From positions 70,321,120-70,385,119 of the forward strand of contig CM043700.1 in the NCBI GenBank assembly GCA_023935145.1: a DNA stretch of 64,000 bases. The letters are read 5' to 3'. Below the pieces are notes generated by a model, which was not told the DNA's origin, did no database searches, and saw only the letters and a program-made list of their open reading frames with translations. The stretch is from Bretschneidera sinensis (taxonomy: Eukaryota > Streptophyta > Magnoliopsida > Brassicales > Akaniaceae). Shown here piece by piece: positions 35,005-45,632 of this stretch. Every line of letters begins with the position of its first letter. The first letter of the stretch is position 1. The position numbers and the translations under genes are program-made.

Positions 35005-35699
35005 TATATAAATTAATTAATTAAACATTAAAATATATAAAAATATATATATTAAACAAATAAATATATTATAATTGTAATTATTGATGCCGAAAAATGC
35101 CAAGCAACTGAACCGTCGGGATGTGGTAGGAATGGCAACGAGGTGGGTTTGAAGCGAAGAGTGCCATCTTCGTCCCCGTCTCCGTTTGCAAATATACTTT
35201 TCGTCCACATCCCAATCCCCGTCGAAGATTTCATTTTGTCATTCATCTTTGTCCCCATCATAGATTTTCAAAGATCTCAATTTTCATCCTCGTCCCTGTC
35301 TCTATCCTCTTTCTGTTTTCAATACCCAAATCGATCAAGAGAAAAGAAAAAAAGTCTCATTTTACTTTTTCGGTACCTAAAAGTATAATAAGAAAGTGGT
35401 GCGATCGTAACTGATAAATTGAGCAATGAAACCCTATTTTTACTTTAAATGGCTATTTATATAGCTAAAGGGTAATTAAGTAATTATCAAGTTTATCTAA
35501 TATATTTACATAAAACATAAAACATAAAATATAATGTAATAAGGGATAGGGACAAGGATTTTTTGGGGTGAAGACTGCCTCATTCATCCTCGTCCTTGTC
35601 CCTGTCCACATGGAGATAAAATCCCCTTCATACCTGTCCTTGATGGGTCGAAGAATTTCGAAGCTTCGTCGAAGCTGAATACTTTTGTTATCCCTAGGA
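35005..35699. other. Spacer with a CCCCGTC-rich segment, possible degraded miniature element
   Basis: 35005-35080 is nearly pure A/T. From about 35125 to 35640 the sequence repeats 'tcgtccccgtc' and 'cctcgtccctgtc' phrases at both ends of the segment. This resembles a widespread plant miniature element with C-rich ends of that type, but I cannot fix termini or a target duplication. No protein is recognisable in the frames here. Confidence 0.35.
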
Positions 35700-35961
35700 T
35701 GTGTTAACAGTGTACACAAAGATAGGACTAAGGTTTTTATAAGCTGGAATGTTCTGATAGGACTAGGGTTTCAATAGGTTGGAATAACCTTAGTACCACT
35801 GTATACTAGAATTAGGTTTTTGGTGTGAGAGGGTCATTTTTCCCTTTTGCCGCAAGTAACTATCTGAATGGTCATCCTATCTTATTTGAAAAACTACTTT
35901 CTTGCCCTTTGAAAGGTGCCATATGTTATCATGTTAATGGTTGGAGGATTTTTCCTTACAC
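35700..35961 (-). repeat. 3' LTR of the Tat-like element (left bound approximate)
   Basis: The right edge is defined by TTCCTTACA at 35961 (minus-strand start TGTAAGGAAAAATCC) next to a polypurine-like AAGGAAGTGAGGGCATCTAG. Positions 35838-35961 match 63755-63877 at roughly three-quarters identity by eye. The left edge TGTGTTAACAG at 35700 is chosen because it gives TG...CA; it could lie elsewhere. Confidence 0.55.
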
Positions 35962-36109
35962 TAGATGCCCTCACTTCCTTGAGTGCAGTTAAAGAAGTAG
36001 TTCATGGTATATGCGTATGTTGGAGTTCTGTATTTGATCTATTTGTGTTTTGAATCTTGGAATGGCTTGGTGTTTTCTGATATTTGAATAGAGTGCTGAG
36101 TCTGGATTC

Positions 36110-36800
36110 GGTATATTTTGAATTTTAGGTACCAAGTTGTCTAAGGACTCGGGGCCCTAGGCTTAGTATTTTTGAATTTTATGTACCGAGTTGTCCAGGG
36201 ACTCAAGGCCTTGGGCTCGATATTTTTGGCTTTTAGGTATTGAGTCGCCCATGGACTCGAGGCCCTAAGCTCCATATTTTTGCGTTTTACATACCGAGCT
36301 ATCTAGGGACTTGTCGCCCTGTGCTCGATATTTTTTGGGTTTTAGGCACCAAGTCATCCTAGGGCTAGGGTATTTTTGGGTTTTAAGTACCAATTTATCC
36401 CGGGGCTTGGTATTTTTTGGTTTTATGTACCGAGCCATCCAAGGACTCGGGGCCCTAAGCTTGGTATTTTTGGATTTTACATACCGAGTCGTCTAAGGAC
36501 TCGGAGCCCTGGGCTTGGTATTTTTAGGATTTAGGTATCGAGCTGTCTAGGGACTAGGAGCCTTAGGCTCGGTATTTTTGATTTTTACATACTGAGCCAT
36601 TCAAGAACTCGGGGCCTTAGGCTCTATATTTTTGGGTTTTAGGTACCGAGGCATCTAGGGACTCGAGCCTCTAGGCTCGATATTTTTAGGTTTTTACGTA
36701 CAGAGTTGTCTAGGGACTCGGGTTCCTAGGCTTAGTATTATTGGGTGTTAGGTACAGAGCTGTTCAGAGACTCAGGGCCCTGGGCTCAATATTTTAGGAC
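36110..36800. repeat. Tandem array, about 12-13 copies of a 57-60-bp unit
   Basis: The unit is of the form 'ggtaccgag.t.tctagggac' + 'tcgggg.cctaggctcggta' + 'tttttggg.tttta'. It recurs near 36128, 36184, 36241, 36293, 36348, 36388, 36428, 36482, 36536, 36590, 36644, 36700 and 36755. One or two units are shortened (near 36388 and 36428). It lies between the 3' LTR and the antisense gene. The frame at 36311-36496 is an artefact. Confidence 0.92.
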
Positions 36801-36904
36801 TTTTCAAAGTGCATTTATTGAGATGGTTTTTCAAGGATAAGTACCGAGGTTTTTTACTTTGAAAAAAAAAATTGAGTTTTGTCATTCTTGTAGAAGAACC
36901 ATAA

Positions 36905-37060
36905 GCTTGCTTAAGATGTCCACTTGTGTGGAGGCCCACTAGGCGTGGGAGGCATACTAGACGTGGGATGTGCACTAGGCGTTGGAGCACAATCAGCGTG
37001 GGAAGCATACTTGGCATAGGGGCCCAATAGGCATAGGAGGCCCACTAAGCATGGAAAGCC
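36905..37060. repeat. Minisatellite, about 7-8 copies of a 19-20-bp unit
   Basis: 'ggcccactaggcgtgggag' and variants recur with a 19-20-bp period. The array lies upstream of the antisense gene's TATA box. Confidence 0.85.
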
Positions 37061-37194
37061 TGTGTCTTTTCATTTTTCCTGAGGGAGGTTCCTAAGGTTT
37101 ATTTGTGAAACCTTTTTATCTTTTGTACTTCATGGGGAAACACAAAGGTCACATGATCATGGTCATTGATTAGAGACAATTTGAGTTGTGTATT

Positions 37195-37366
37195 TTGTTA
37201 TATAAGAGGGAGAGTTTTATAGGTTTGGCATTTCACTTCTTACTTCTCATATTCAACATTCTCTTCAGAGCCCTAGGGTGGTAAGAAGCTCAGTCGTTTT
37301 CTTTCACAGCTTTCGATATCTTTTTTTCTTCTTCAGTAAGCCTTATTTCTTTCTCCTTTAAATGCC
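37195..37366 (+). promoter_or_regulatory. Candidate promoter and leader of the antisense gene
   Basis: TTATATAAGAGGGAGAG at about 37197-37213 is a good TATA context. About 30 bp on begins a leader rich in TTC/TCTTCTT up to the ATG at 37367, as in plant 5' leaders. Nothing on the other strand explains it. The promoter role is inferred from sequence alone. Confidence 0.55.
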
Positions 37367-39090
37367 ATGTCTTCTCCTTTACATAGTGTTAACAGTAGTT
37401 CTTGTAGTGGTAGTTATGGAAATAGTGAGTTAATGAAGGGCTCGAGTAGTGAGATGAAGAGATTTAGTAGTAATCGCAAGAGAACTGGTTCGGTGGTGCA
37501 GAGTGAGGCCTTAGTGAAGGATATCAACGTGAAGGTAGCAGACATATCACCTCGGAAGTCAAAGTGTCAGAGTTACCAGTTTGGGGTACCGAAGCTGAGT
37601 CCAGTGTGGGGACTAGTGTGTCTCATAGGGTGATTATTCTTGAGTGCAGCCTAATTGATGTTCAAAGTGATATTGCAGCAAAGGCTCAGGACACATATTA
37701 CACTGCCAAGCATGAGGAGAGCAATTTGTCTTATCGTACCTTTAACCACTTATGAGGGAGATTCAGTATTCCTTCGGAGTTTATGATGAGCAAGGAAGAA
37801 AGAAGGGCAAGGGCTTGCGATATCCCCCATAACACCCTCAGCATAAGTTATGTGTTTACCTTGATATGATGAAGGCAGGCTTGAGATTCCAACTTCATCA
37901 TTTTATCCATGTGATCCTTAACTATTATGGGATTGCTTTGGCATAGTTGGTGCTTAACTCGATACGCTTTCTCATTGGTTTTATTTTTGTATGCCAGAAG
38001 GTTGAATGGGTCATGAATATAGAACTCTTCAAGAATTTGTTTACTATCCACCACTATACTGACCACGGTTGGGTGTACTTCAGTCAAAGACTAAAGCATA
38101 AAATAGTCAAGAGTAATCATAGTTCGATGATGGATTGGAAGATAAGTTTTTCTATGTTTAGAATGAAAGTAGTTTTGGGATCCCGTGGGAGTAGAACCTT
38201 TCTGGTTTGACGAAGACCTATCATCCTTCTTTTAGTGAAAGGGAGGCAGTTGTTAAGGAGAAGATGGTTTCAAAAGCTATCCTTACCACAGACTTGAATG
38301 AGAACGACTCCCTACTCATTATGGCCTTTGCTCTCATGAGGGTATTGCATTTTTTCTAGGTTTTTCTTTACTTTTATACTTTGTATTTGTCTTTTGATGT
38401 GGTGCTAATGTTCTCCGATTTGTTTTGCAGAGATGCCTCCGAATATGCAACAAGTTTTAAGGCAGTTGAACAAGGGTATCCCACTTTGGGATAAGACCGA
38501 GTTAGCCTTTAAAGACACAGATATCTCTGTCAACATAGCAGATAAGATCTTTTCAAAGGTAACACCTGTGTTCCTTGTTTTTTTCTGTTTTTTTATTCTA
38601 AGTGTTGGAGTTGACACCAATGTCTTTACAGGCTAGCATTATCGATGGTGTGCTCCCTCATTACTTCACCGATACCAATAAGAAGCTGACAGAGTGCGAC
38701 CTCCACATCACCCAGCTTAAGGATAACCTTTGTGCTCAGGATTAGAGGCTCTTGATCTTAGAGGCAGAGGTGCATAAGCTCTGAGAGAGGAACTGGGGCC
38801 TTGGTGTTGACTTGATGAGGGCCTATGAGGAAATTAAGGCCAGAGTGATTGGCTTGGGAGTAAGCTATGGTGAACTAAAAAGCCTTAAAGGAGTTCGAGG
38901 ATTATATGACTAATGAAGCAGGGGGTTACCTTGTCTAGGGCTTTGAGGCTGCCAAAGCCAAGGTAGCCAAGGTTTATCCTGACATTGACCTTTCCGGCAT
39001 TGTTCTTCTTGATGACGATACAACAACGGCTGAGGGTGACTGGAAGATTGAGACTAAGGAAAGGGGAGCTGATGGCGGGTCAAAGTCTTA
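37367..39090 (+). pseudogene. Antisense accessory gene (aORF) of the Tat-like element, spliced, decayed
   Basis: Plus-strand gene inside a minus-strand element. The N-terminal part is Ser-rich (MSSPLHSVNSSSCSGSYGNS). A core follows from about 37750: SEFMMSKEERRARACDIPHN, then VYLDMMKAGLRFQLHHFIHV and LNYYGIA. Next, after frameshifts, are LVLNSIRFLIGFIFVCQKVE, LFKNLFTIHHYTDHGWVYFS and DWKISFSMF. This matches the plant 'putative gypsy type transposon' family (Pfam PF04195). Consensus introns can be placed at 38342-38430 and 38559-38631. Exon 2 reads MPPNMQQVLRQLNKGIPLWD. Exon 3 is a probable coiled coil (ITQLKDNLCAQD, LILEAEVHKL) ending at the TAG at 39088. At least five in-frame stops or frameshifts (near 37945, 38210, 38742, 38781 and 38936) make it a pseudogene here. 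Its function is unknown in all elements that carry it, as far as I know. Confidence 0.72.
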
Positions 39091-39418
39091 GAGATCTTTT
39101 TATTATGTTCTTTTTTTATGTGTTTGGCCTGAGGGCCTTTGTGTAAAAACTCTTTTTTATTTTGAATAGGATGGCATTTTCCCATTTGTTTGCTTGCTTC
39201 TATGATTTAGTGTTAAGATTTTCCAAGTCTTTGAGGTTCAACACCTTATAGACTGTTACGAGGACCTCATTAGCCGAGGAGTTTTACTTTATTATGCTTT
39301 GGATACGAATATCATAAGGTAGAACACTCAAGATGTTTTTCTCGGGGATGCCTTAGTTAACTGAATGTGAAGGAGGGCAATGGTGGGGGGTTTCTCTATC
39401 GGGTTATCTCAAGGGACT
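39091..39418 (+). other. 3' flank of the antisense gene
   Basis: T-rich stretch with TTTTTTATGTGTTTGGCC near 39107 and TTTTGAATAGG near 39160, plausible plant 3'-end signals for the plus-strand gene. No coding domain. Confidence 0.4.
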
Positions 39419-39835
39419 TGTGGGGAGGAACAACTCAGGTTTTCCTTATCGTGATTTTTATAAAGATTGTTTCGAGGGAAAGAATAACTCGGGGCTTCCT
39501 CCTCAGGATTTTTACTTCAAAGGTCCTAAAGAGATGAACAACTCGGGGCTTCTTCCTCAAGATTTTGTAAAGATAGTCCTGAAAAAAGGAATAACTCTAG
39601 GCTTTATCCGATTTTTGCTTCAATGGTCCTCAAGAAAGGAAAAATTTAGGGTTTCCTCCTTAGGATTTTTGTAAAGATAGTCTTGAGGGAAGGAATAACT
39701 TGAGGTTTTCTCCTTAGGATTTTTTAATTGGTCCTGAGGAGAGGAAAAACTTGGAGCTTCCTTCTCAGGATTTTTGTAAAGATGGTCCCGTGGTAAAGAA
39801 TAACTCGGGGCTTCCTCCTCGGGATTTTCTGCATT
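39419..39835. repeat. Tandem array, about 8 copies of a 51-57-bp unit
   Basis: 'gaataactcggggcttcctc' + 'ctcaggatttttgtaaagat' + 'ggtcctgag' recurs near 39429, 39483, 39537, 39589, 39640, 39693, 39744 and 39796. It lies between the antisense gene and the integrase end. It shares the phrases 'actcggggc' and 'gatttttg' with the array at 36110-36800 but is otherwise different. The frame at 39420-39674 is an artefact. Confidence 0.92.
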
Positions 39836-39959
39836 AAAGGCTAGAGGTTTCTATAGCAAACTTAAGCTTCTTGAATTCAAATAAATTGATGTTATTAATA
39901 ATATGCTAAGCTTACAAAATCATGAGCGAAAGGAAAATATTACTGGTAAAATTTATAAA

Positions 39960-40704
39960 GATTCACCGCGTTCCAAGTTTGGTGAATCGGAGTCCCGTTT
40001 AGGTATTCAAGCTCGAATGTACCAACTCAACAGGTTTTTCGAATGCAATAGGGGCCTTCCCAATTTGGTATAAGTTTCCCTGTTTTCCTTAGATAGGAGA
40101 CTTCTTTCTTCTTGAGCACTATGTCATTAAGACTGAACGTTCGACCTTTGACCCGAGAGTTGTAATATCGGGCTACTCTCTGGTGGTAGGCAGCGAGTCT
40201 GATTTGAGCTTTGTCCCTAGCTTCGTTGTTCAGGTCGACGTTTATCCTGATGTCCTGTTCATTGTTCTCAGGGTTGAAGTGTTGAACCCATAATAAGGGA
40301 GTCTCGATCTCGAGGGGAATGATTTCCTTGGACCTATAGGCTATGAAGAATAGGGTTTCACCCATGGGAGTTTGAGGAGTCGTCCAGTAGGCCCAGAAAA
40401 AATTAGGTAGCTGCTTGAATCATTGTCTATCAGAGTCTTTGAGTCTTTCTCAATGCCCTGAAGGAGAGTCATGTTAGTGAATTTTCCTTATCGATTTCCT
40501 TGAGGATAACCTACTAAGGTCAATCAATGCTCAATCTTGAGATCTTGACAAAAAAACTTAAATCGAAAGCTATCGAACTACTTCCCATTGTTAGCAAGGA
40601 TCCTAGGTATCCAGAATCAACACACAATGGACTTCCTCATAAATTCTCATGTCTTGTAGCTAGTTATTTTGGCAAGTTGTTCAGCCCATATCCATTTGGT
40701 GAAG
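39960..40704 (-). pseudogene. Tat-like integrase, C-terminal half
   Basis: The minus strand resumes at 40704, directly after the nested insertion, with FTKWIWAEQLAKITSY. Then come RILANNGK-stop-FDS (about 40580-40610) and PQGNR-stop-GKFTN (about 40500-40540). In the usual integrase these read SDNG.QFDS and PQGNGQAEVTN. So the second catalytic Asp is Asn, the catalytic Glu is Lys, and two Gln codons are stops. The tail 40365-40027 is open (MGETLFFIAYRSKEIIPLEI, then RLAAYHQRVARYYNSRVKGR, NWEGPYCIRK). The end LYQIGKAPIAF lies near 40040-40080. Confidence 0.85.
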
Positions 40705-40709
40705 TGGTC

Positions 40710-40965
40710 TGATGAGTCTTAAATATTGCATATTTAAGCCCTTAAATTATATTTGTTAAGCTCTTAGTTTGTATTATTTCACTTTATTTTATGTCTTTTC
40801 TGTGCTTTGTGTATTTTTATAGGTTTGTGGAGAAAATGAAGCATTTCGAGAGATGTTAAGCTTCAAGAGTAAAAGCTGAGGATGTCTAGTGCGATCGAGC
40901 GCACCTGCCTACGAACGAGTGCATGGTCAACATCTCACATCGAAATCTTTGCAGTGTAGTGCACA
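40710..40965 (+). repeat. 5' LTR of the Athila-like element, first part
   Basis: TGATGAGTCTTAAATATTGC to the point where the inner element inserted. Co-linear with 51149-51435 in the 3' LTR, but missing two of the GCGATCGAGCGCAC repeats that the 3' LTR has at 51340-51375. Confidence 0.92.
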
Positions 40966-42225
40966 TGATTACGTCTAAAACATAACGCGGTAGTTGTAGT
41001 ACAGTTTTGGGGTGTCGATTCCATAGGAAAACAAGTTAATTACAACAAAAGGTGTAAACCTCAACACAAACGATAAAAGATTAAAAAGAATCTGAGTTGT
41101 TTTGAGAAAAGGATAATTGTGTAAATAAGTTTGAAATAAAATAAAGAAACGACAAGGTTCAGAGAATCCTCCCTAGGTTCGCTGTCCTAACCCTAACTTG
41201 ATTCAATTGTTTTTATCTCGATTGCAAGTTTCACATCCCAAACAGGCAATCGGCAAATATTCAATTAAAGCGAATTTATAAATCCTAATGTAATTGTTAT
41301 GAAATCTTATTTACTTTCAAGCACACATGACCTAACTTATAAATTATCAAGAGACGACGATATATCTAAACGATAATACAGCAACAATGGACAAATCTAT
41401 AAAAGAGATCTACCGGACTCAACCACATCCAAACAGGTACGCATAAGAAAAGCATGACTGAACTTATATGGAAAAGAAGCATGCAATCACTGGAGTAATA
41501 ATAAATCTACAAATTAAATTAAGAATAAAACATAACAATGTTTAACGAAAATAAATCCACTACAACTGAATCAAATAAAGAAAAATAAGAACAACTACAC
41601 CTAGGCATTCATTCATTCGCCTTGCTTGGAGACTAGTCAGCCATGGGGCTCATGCTTCCTTGAGTTGCCTCCGGCCTCTCAACGATCATCCTCAGCTTGC
41701 CCTCCAGATTTATACTTTGGGTTCCTCCTAAAGGCCCTCTGGATTCATCACCGATTGATTGATGATTTCAGCTGAGCAGAGTGGGTCTTTATATAAGCAA
41801 ACTCTCGAAATGCTATGTGTTATCTAGCCGATGTGGGATACTGTCCCGATGCGCTCGATCGTAGCTCGAGTGCGATCGATCGCACATGCGCTCGATCGCG
41901 CTTTGTGCGCTCAATCGCATATGCGCTGCAGAGTACCTTGCTCGATGTGGGATGTGCGCTCAATCGCACTGCTTATGCGCTCGATCGCAATACTGGAAGT
42001 AGTCCATCTTGTCCTTCCAAAAGCATGGGATCTTGGTCTTTTAAGCAACGATCGCTTCTCGTTCTCTTTTAAACTCAAAGTACCTGAAAATTACACTGAA
42101 ATAAGTCAGAGGTCCATTAATATTACTTTAGAGTTATTAACACATAAAACCACAATAAAGACCGAGATCAATCCTAAAATGCTAACAATTAACCACTGTT
42201 AAGAGGCATTTTATGACTCTCATCA
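40966..42225 (-). repeat. 3' LTR of the gag-only element
   Basis: 1260 bp, very similar to 45633-46915. On the minus strand the TATA-like TATATAAAGACCC is at about 41784-41796. Upstream of it (plus coordinates 41850-41990) lies the GCGCTCGATCGC box cluster. The frames at 41815-42202 come from that cluster. The polypurine tract (AGTTGGGGGTTG on the minus strand) is at 42226-42237. Confidence 0.92.
41850..41990. repeat. CGATCG palindromic box cluster in the gag-only element's 3' LTR
   Basis: 'gcgctcgatcg' and 'gtgcgatcgatcgcac' type boxes recur at least seven times in 140 bp (near 41850, 41868, 41890, 41908, 41967 and 41983, plus weaker copies). The inner CGATCG is a perfect palindrome with two CpGs. 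The partner cluster is at 46540-46680. Confidence 0.88.
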
Positions 42226-43815
42226 CAACCCCCAACTAGCTTATTGCTAGTCCCTAGCAATTCAAGTGAAATTAAGAGATGAATTCCATGGTGGGAATCA
42301 AAGTAAATGAAAAGCAATATTAGTGTTAACCAAGAGTAATTCACATTTTGTCTCAAAAATTGGACATAACACATGGCACAAAGAATCATTAAATTTCACC
42401 CAAATCCAAAGGTAATTGAAGCATCAATCTTAAAATCGTTATTGACTCTTAACATCCATCTTACCACAAACCATTAATCCAGACATCCGGATGATTTTAT
42501 GCATAACATTCATGAATACAAATCTTGGTCTCTAAAAACATAATAAATAGCATGACATCAATCACAAAAACAAGCTCCATATGCTTACATTTCAAACCAC
42601 TCTCCACTATTGTAGAAAAATCACATTACATTGGATCAATAGGTCTTTAATAAGTTTGTAACGTTGGGCTAAGGTAAAGGTTAAGAAGGAACGGGAAGTA
42701 TTCAACAAGTAAAAGAACTTAATCTCTTAGTTTTGAACACAACTCTTTAAGCACCAGATAACTTCACTTCAACACCTAACTCTTTCAACATTTTTTTATA
42801 AGAGTATATCTCTCAATAAATCACCACTTTTCTTTTCTTTTCTTCTTTCTTTGCCATAATTCACTTCTTTTTTTTTCTTTTCTTTTCCACAACCCCCAAC
42901 TTATCTCCTTTAATGTACTTGGGTTGCGGTAGTGATATTTTTTTTTATATTTCCACCCTTTACTCCTTTTAAGTGCTTCTCACAACATGTGTATAACTAA
43001 GTTCTTTTAAAAGAAAGGTAAGGATAAAATATTTTTAGGCTCATAAGGGTAAGTAAATTGGCTATTGAAAGAAACAAGGCTCAAATTCTTTTTCAAGAAA
43101 AAGGCTCAAATAGGTGACTAGTGATAAATATAGCAATGGTAGGGTTGAAAGGCTCAAACGGTTCGAAAATGGCCTATATCATATCCTAAGTAATGTGCAT
43201 TCTAGGAATTCGTCTCAAGTGGTTATTAAGTAAGTTCTAGAGCTTGTCGAGACCGCAAAAATATTCACAAAATAATCACACATAAAATTTTTCTAAATGT
43301 TTAAGACTAATCATACAATCTTACCACAAACTAGAGTCTCTTTCCAGATCAAGATTGATACTTAAATTAATTTCAAACCGAAGCAAGATTCAACTACTCC
43401 TGAATGCTATATGCTATCTCAATTAGGTTTATATCATTGATATGTAAATTGACTCTAAGGCTAACACAAAGCATGCTAAACACAAAAAAAGATGGCACCA
43501 AGCAGTTCAATGATATGCAATAAGAAATGTATATCTTCCACCCCCAACTTTAGATAAGCATTATCCTCAATGAAAAAGTAAAATTTAAGGAAAATCTCTT
43601 TTTAACCAATGGTGCGTGGAGTTGAAAGTTTTGCACGATCATTGGAACTGCTTCGTTTATTTGTCCCTGAAAAATAAATACTAAAGTAAAACTGGAAAAC
43701 AACAAAATAATAATAATAAACAAGAAAAAGAAATATGAAAAACAGTAAAAGTAAAAAGATATGTTGTGGCCTGCCTCCCATGAGCACTAAGTTTTACGTC
43801 TTCAGCCAGACGCTC
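42226..43815 (-). other. 3' non-coding region of the gag-only element
   Basis: About 1.6 kb without a protein frame, A/T-rich with long T- and C-rich runs (42800-42960). At 43759-43810 is a block (minus strand ggctgaagacgtaaaactta + gtgctcatgggaggc) shared with the outer Athila-like element at 49791-49846. The frame at 43602-43787 is low-complexity. Confidence 0.6.
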
Positions 43816-45500
43816 TTATTCCCTCCGTGAAAAACATAGGTTGAATGCATCCGCCACTGCTTCATTTCCAAATTCGGTGCTTCTATGCTTGGGAGGGGCC
43901 TCAAGGATGTCATCAGTAACATCCGTAAATTTTGGCTCGATATGTGCTCTGGTGAAGCCATGAGTGGTGGTGGACTCCAATGGATTGAGGTTCTGGACCT
44001 TTTCCATGAATGAATCCATCATGTATGCTTGGTGGCTTTCGTCCACATCCTTTGATTTCTTCGTTGTTGGGATGTGTAAGGACTTACCACTTACTGTCTT
44101 AATGGCATTCACCTCCTTCAAATTCTGGGACGTGGACTGAGCTTGAGCAAAGAACTTACCTTGCTCAGTCACACTCAAGTAGCTCATTAATTTGGACACT
44201 TGGCTCTTAATTTCTTTATGCTCTTCCATCACCTGCGTAAATAATTCCTCAAACCTTTGGTTTGTCTTACCTTGTGCCTCTATAAAGGCCTGTAAGGTGT
44301 CTTCTAGCGAGTTCCTAGAGGATGAGGGTGCATGATAAGGTGCAGGGGATGATCTAGGGGGCTGTGCATGCTGGTTTTCAGATTTCTAGCTGAAGTTGGG
44401 GTGATTTCGCCACCCCGGGTTATAAGTGTTAGAGAAAGGTGCAAGAGGCTTCTTGTACATGCCTAAGGTATTACATTGTTCCTCATACAGCCCTCTCATA
44501 TCAGCAAATATGGGGAATTCTTGGAGGAGATGATCTACCCCACCACACACAAAACATGGTTCAAAAGATTTTGCATGATTAACCACGTGTGTTGGCTTTA
44601 AGCTCTTAGTCTTTAACTCATTTATCTCCCTAGTGAGCATCTCGACCTTGGCTCTAAGGTTATCCTCTTCCCTAAGATGGTAAATTCCACCACCATTTGG
44701 GTGCCCTATAAGTCGTGACCTATCTGTGCTCTCAGTAGCACTAGGTCCAGTCCAAGTGTGAGCTTTTTCAGCAAGCTCATTGAGGTACTCTATGGCCTCA
44801 TCAGGATTTTTCTCTAAAAACCCATCATTACACATCATTTCTATAGGTAAGTCCCTTATAGAAATAGCTCACTAAGCACCAACTCTCATACCCATAGTGA
44901 GGGCACATACTCAATAACTCCTTAAATCTCTCCCAAGACTGATATAAAGTCTCACTATCCTTTTATGCAAAGGCGGAGATTTTCCTTTTCAAAGTGTTGG
45001 TCTTATGTTGGGGAAAGTATTTGTTAAAGAAAGCCCGAGTCATCTCAGTCCACGACCTAATAGATCGTGGTCTAAGTGAGTATAGCCAACTCTTGGCTTT
45101 ATCCTTCAAAGCGAAAGGAAAGAGCTTAAATTTCATAATGTCATGAGTTTCGTTTTGACTACGGAAAGTCGCAACTACTTCCTCAAACTCTCTAATATGC
45201 ACATATGGGTTTTCGTTATCCAAGCCATGGAATGTAGGGAGTAATTGAATCATCCCTGGTTTAAGATCTTGATAGCGAGTATTGGCTGGAAACATGATGC
45301 ATGATGGTATGGCTGTGCGTGTAGGGTGGAGGTAATCCTGAAGTGTCCTAGCAACATTCTCATTATGGTTATCGGCCATGTTAACAAAATCCTTTAGATT
45401 CTCACTTGGGTTTTCTCTATGGGTTGATCTAGGCAAGGTTTCACTATCAGACTCGGAATGAGAGGGTAATTCTAGCTCAGGTCCTCTAATGAATCTACCT
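43816..45500 (-). pseudogene. Gag of the gag-only element, three broken frames
   Basis: Upstream part 45436-44963: NENVARTLQDYLHPTRTAIP, then MIQLLPTFHGLDNENPYVHI and KLFPFALKDKAKSWLYSLRP, the retrotransposon-gag core of Athila-type elements. A stop near 44960 is followed in the same frame by SWERFKELLSMCPHYGYES. A frameshift near 44845 leads to 44838-44386, MCNDGFLEKNPDEAIEYLNE and a zinc knuckle at 44516-44557. There the fourth ligand is Phe (CFVCGGVDHLLQEF). A third frame 44232-43816 (EEHKEIKSQVSKLMSYLSVT) looks coiled-coil and ends the coding region. The coding frame extends upstream of the first ATG at 45436 to at least 45500, so the original start is not certain. Confidence 0.82.
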
Positions 45501-45610
45501 CGCAGATCTCTTGTCTAAGCATGCACCAAATGAAATAAAACAAATAAAACAAATTTTTTTTTTTATTGCCACACTCAAAGTTGACAAGCTTCCTTGTACT
45601 TAAGCACGTT

Positions 45611-45627
45611 TTCCCGGCAACGGCGCC
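45611..45627 (-). promoter_or_regulatory. Primer-binding site (Asp-tRNA type) of the gag-only element
   Basis: The minus strand reads TGGCGCCGTTGCCGGGA next to the 5' LTR, complementary to the 3' end of plant Asp-tRNA, as in Athila elements. Confidence 0.88.
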
Positions 45628-45632
45628 AAAAT

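Noticed and set aside
35143..35388. Ser/Phe-rich frame in a CCCCGTC-rich segment
   Set aside because: Low-complexity translation of a degraded repeat; the opposite strand also has frames.
41815..42202. Cys/Arg-rich frames also found at 46471-46892 and 51302-51725
   Set aside because: Produced by the CGATCG box arrays of LTRs; present on both strands, not proteins.
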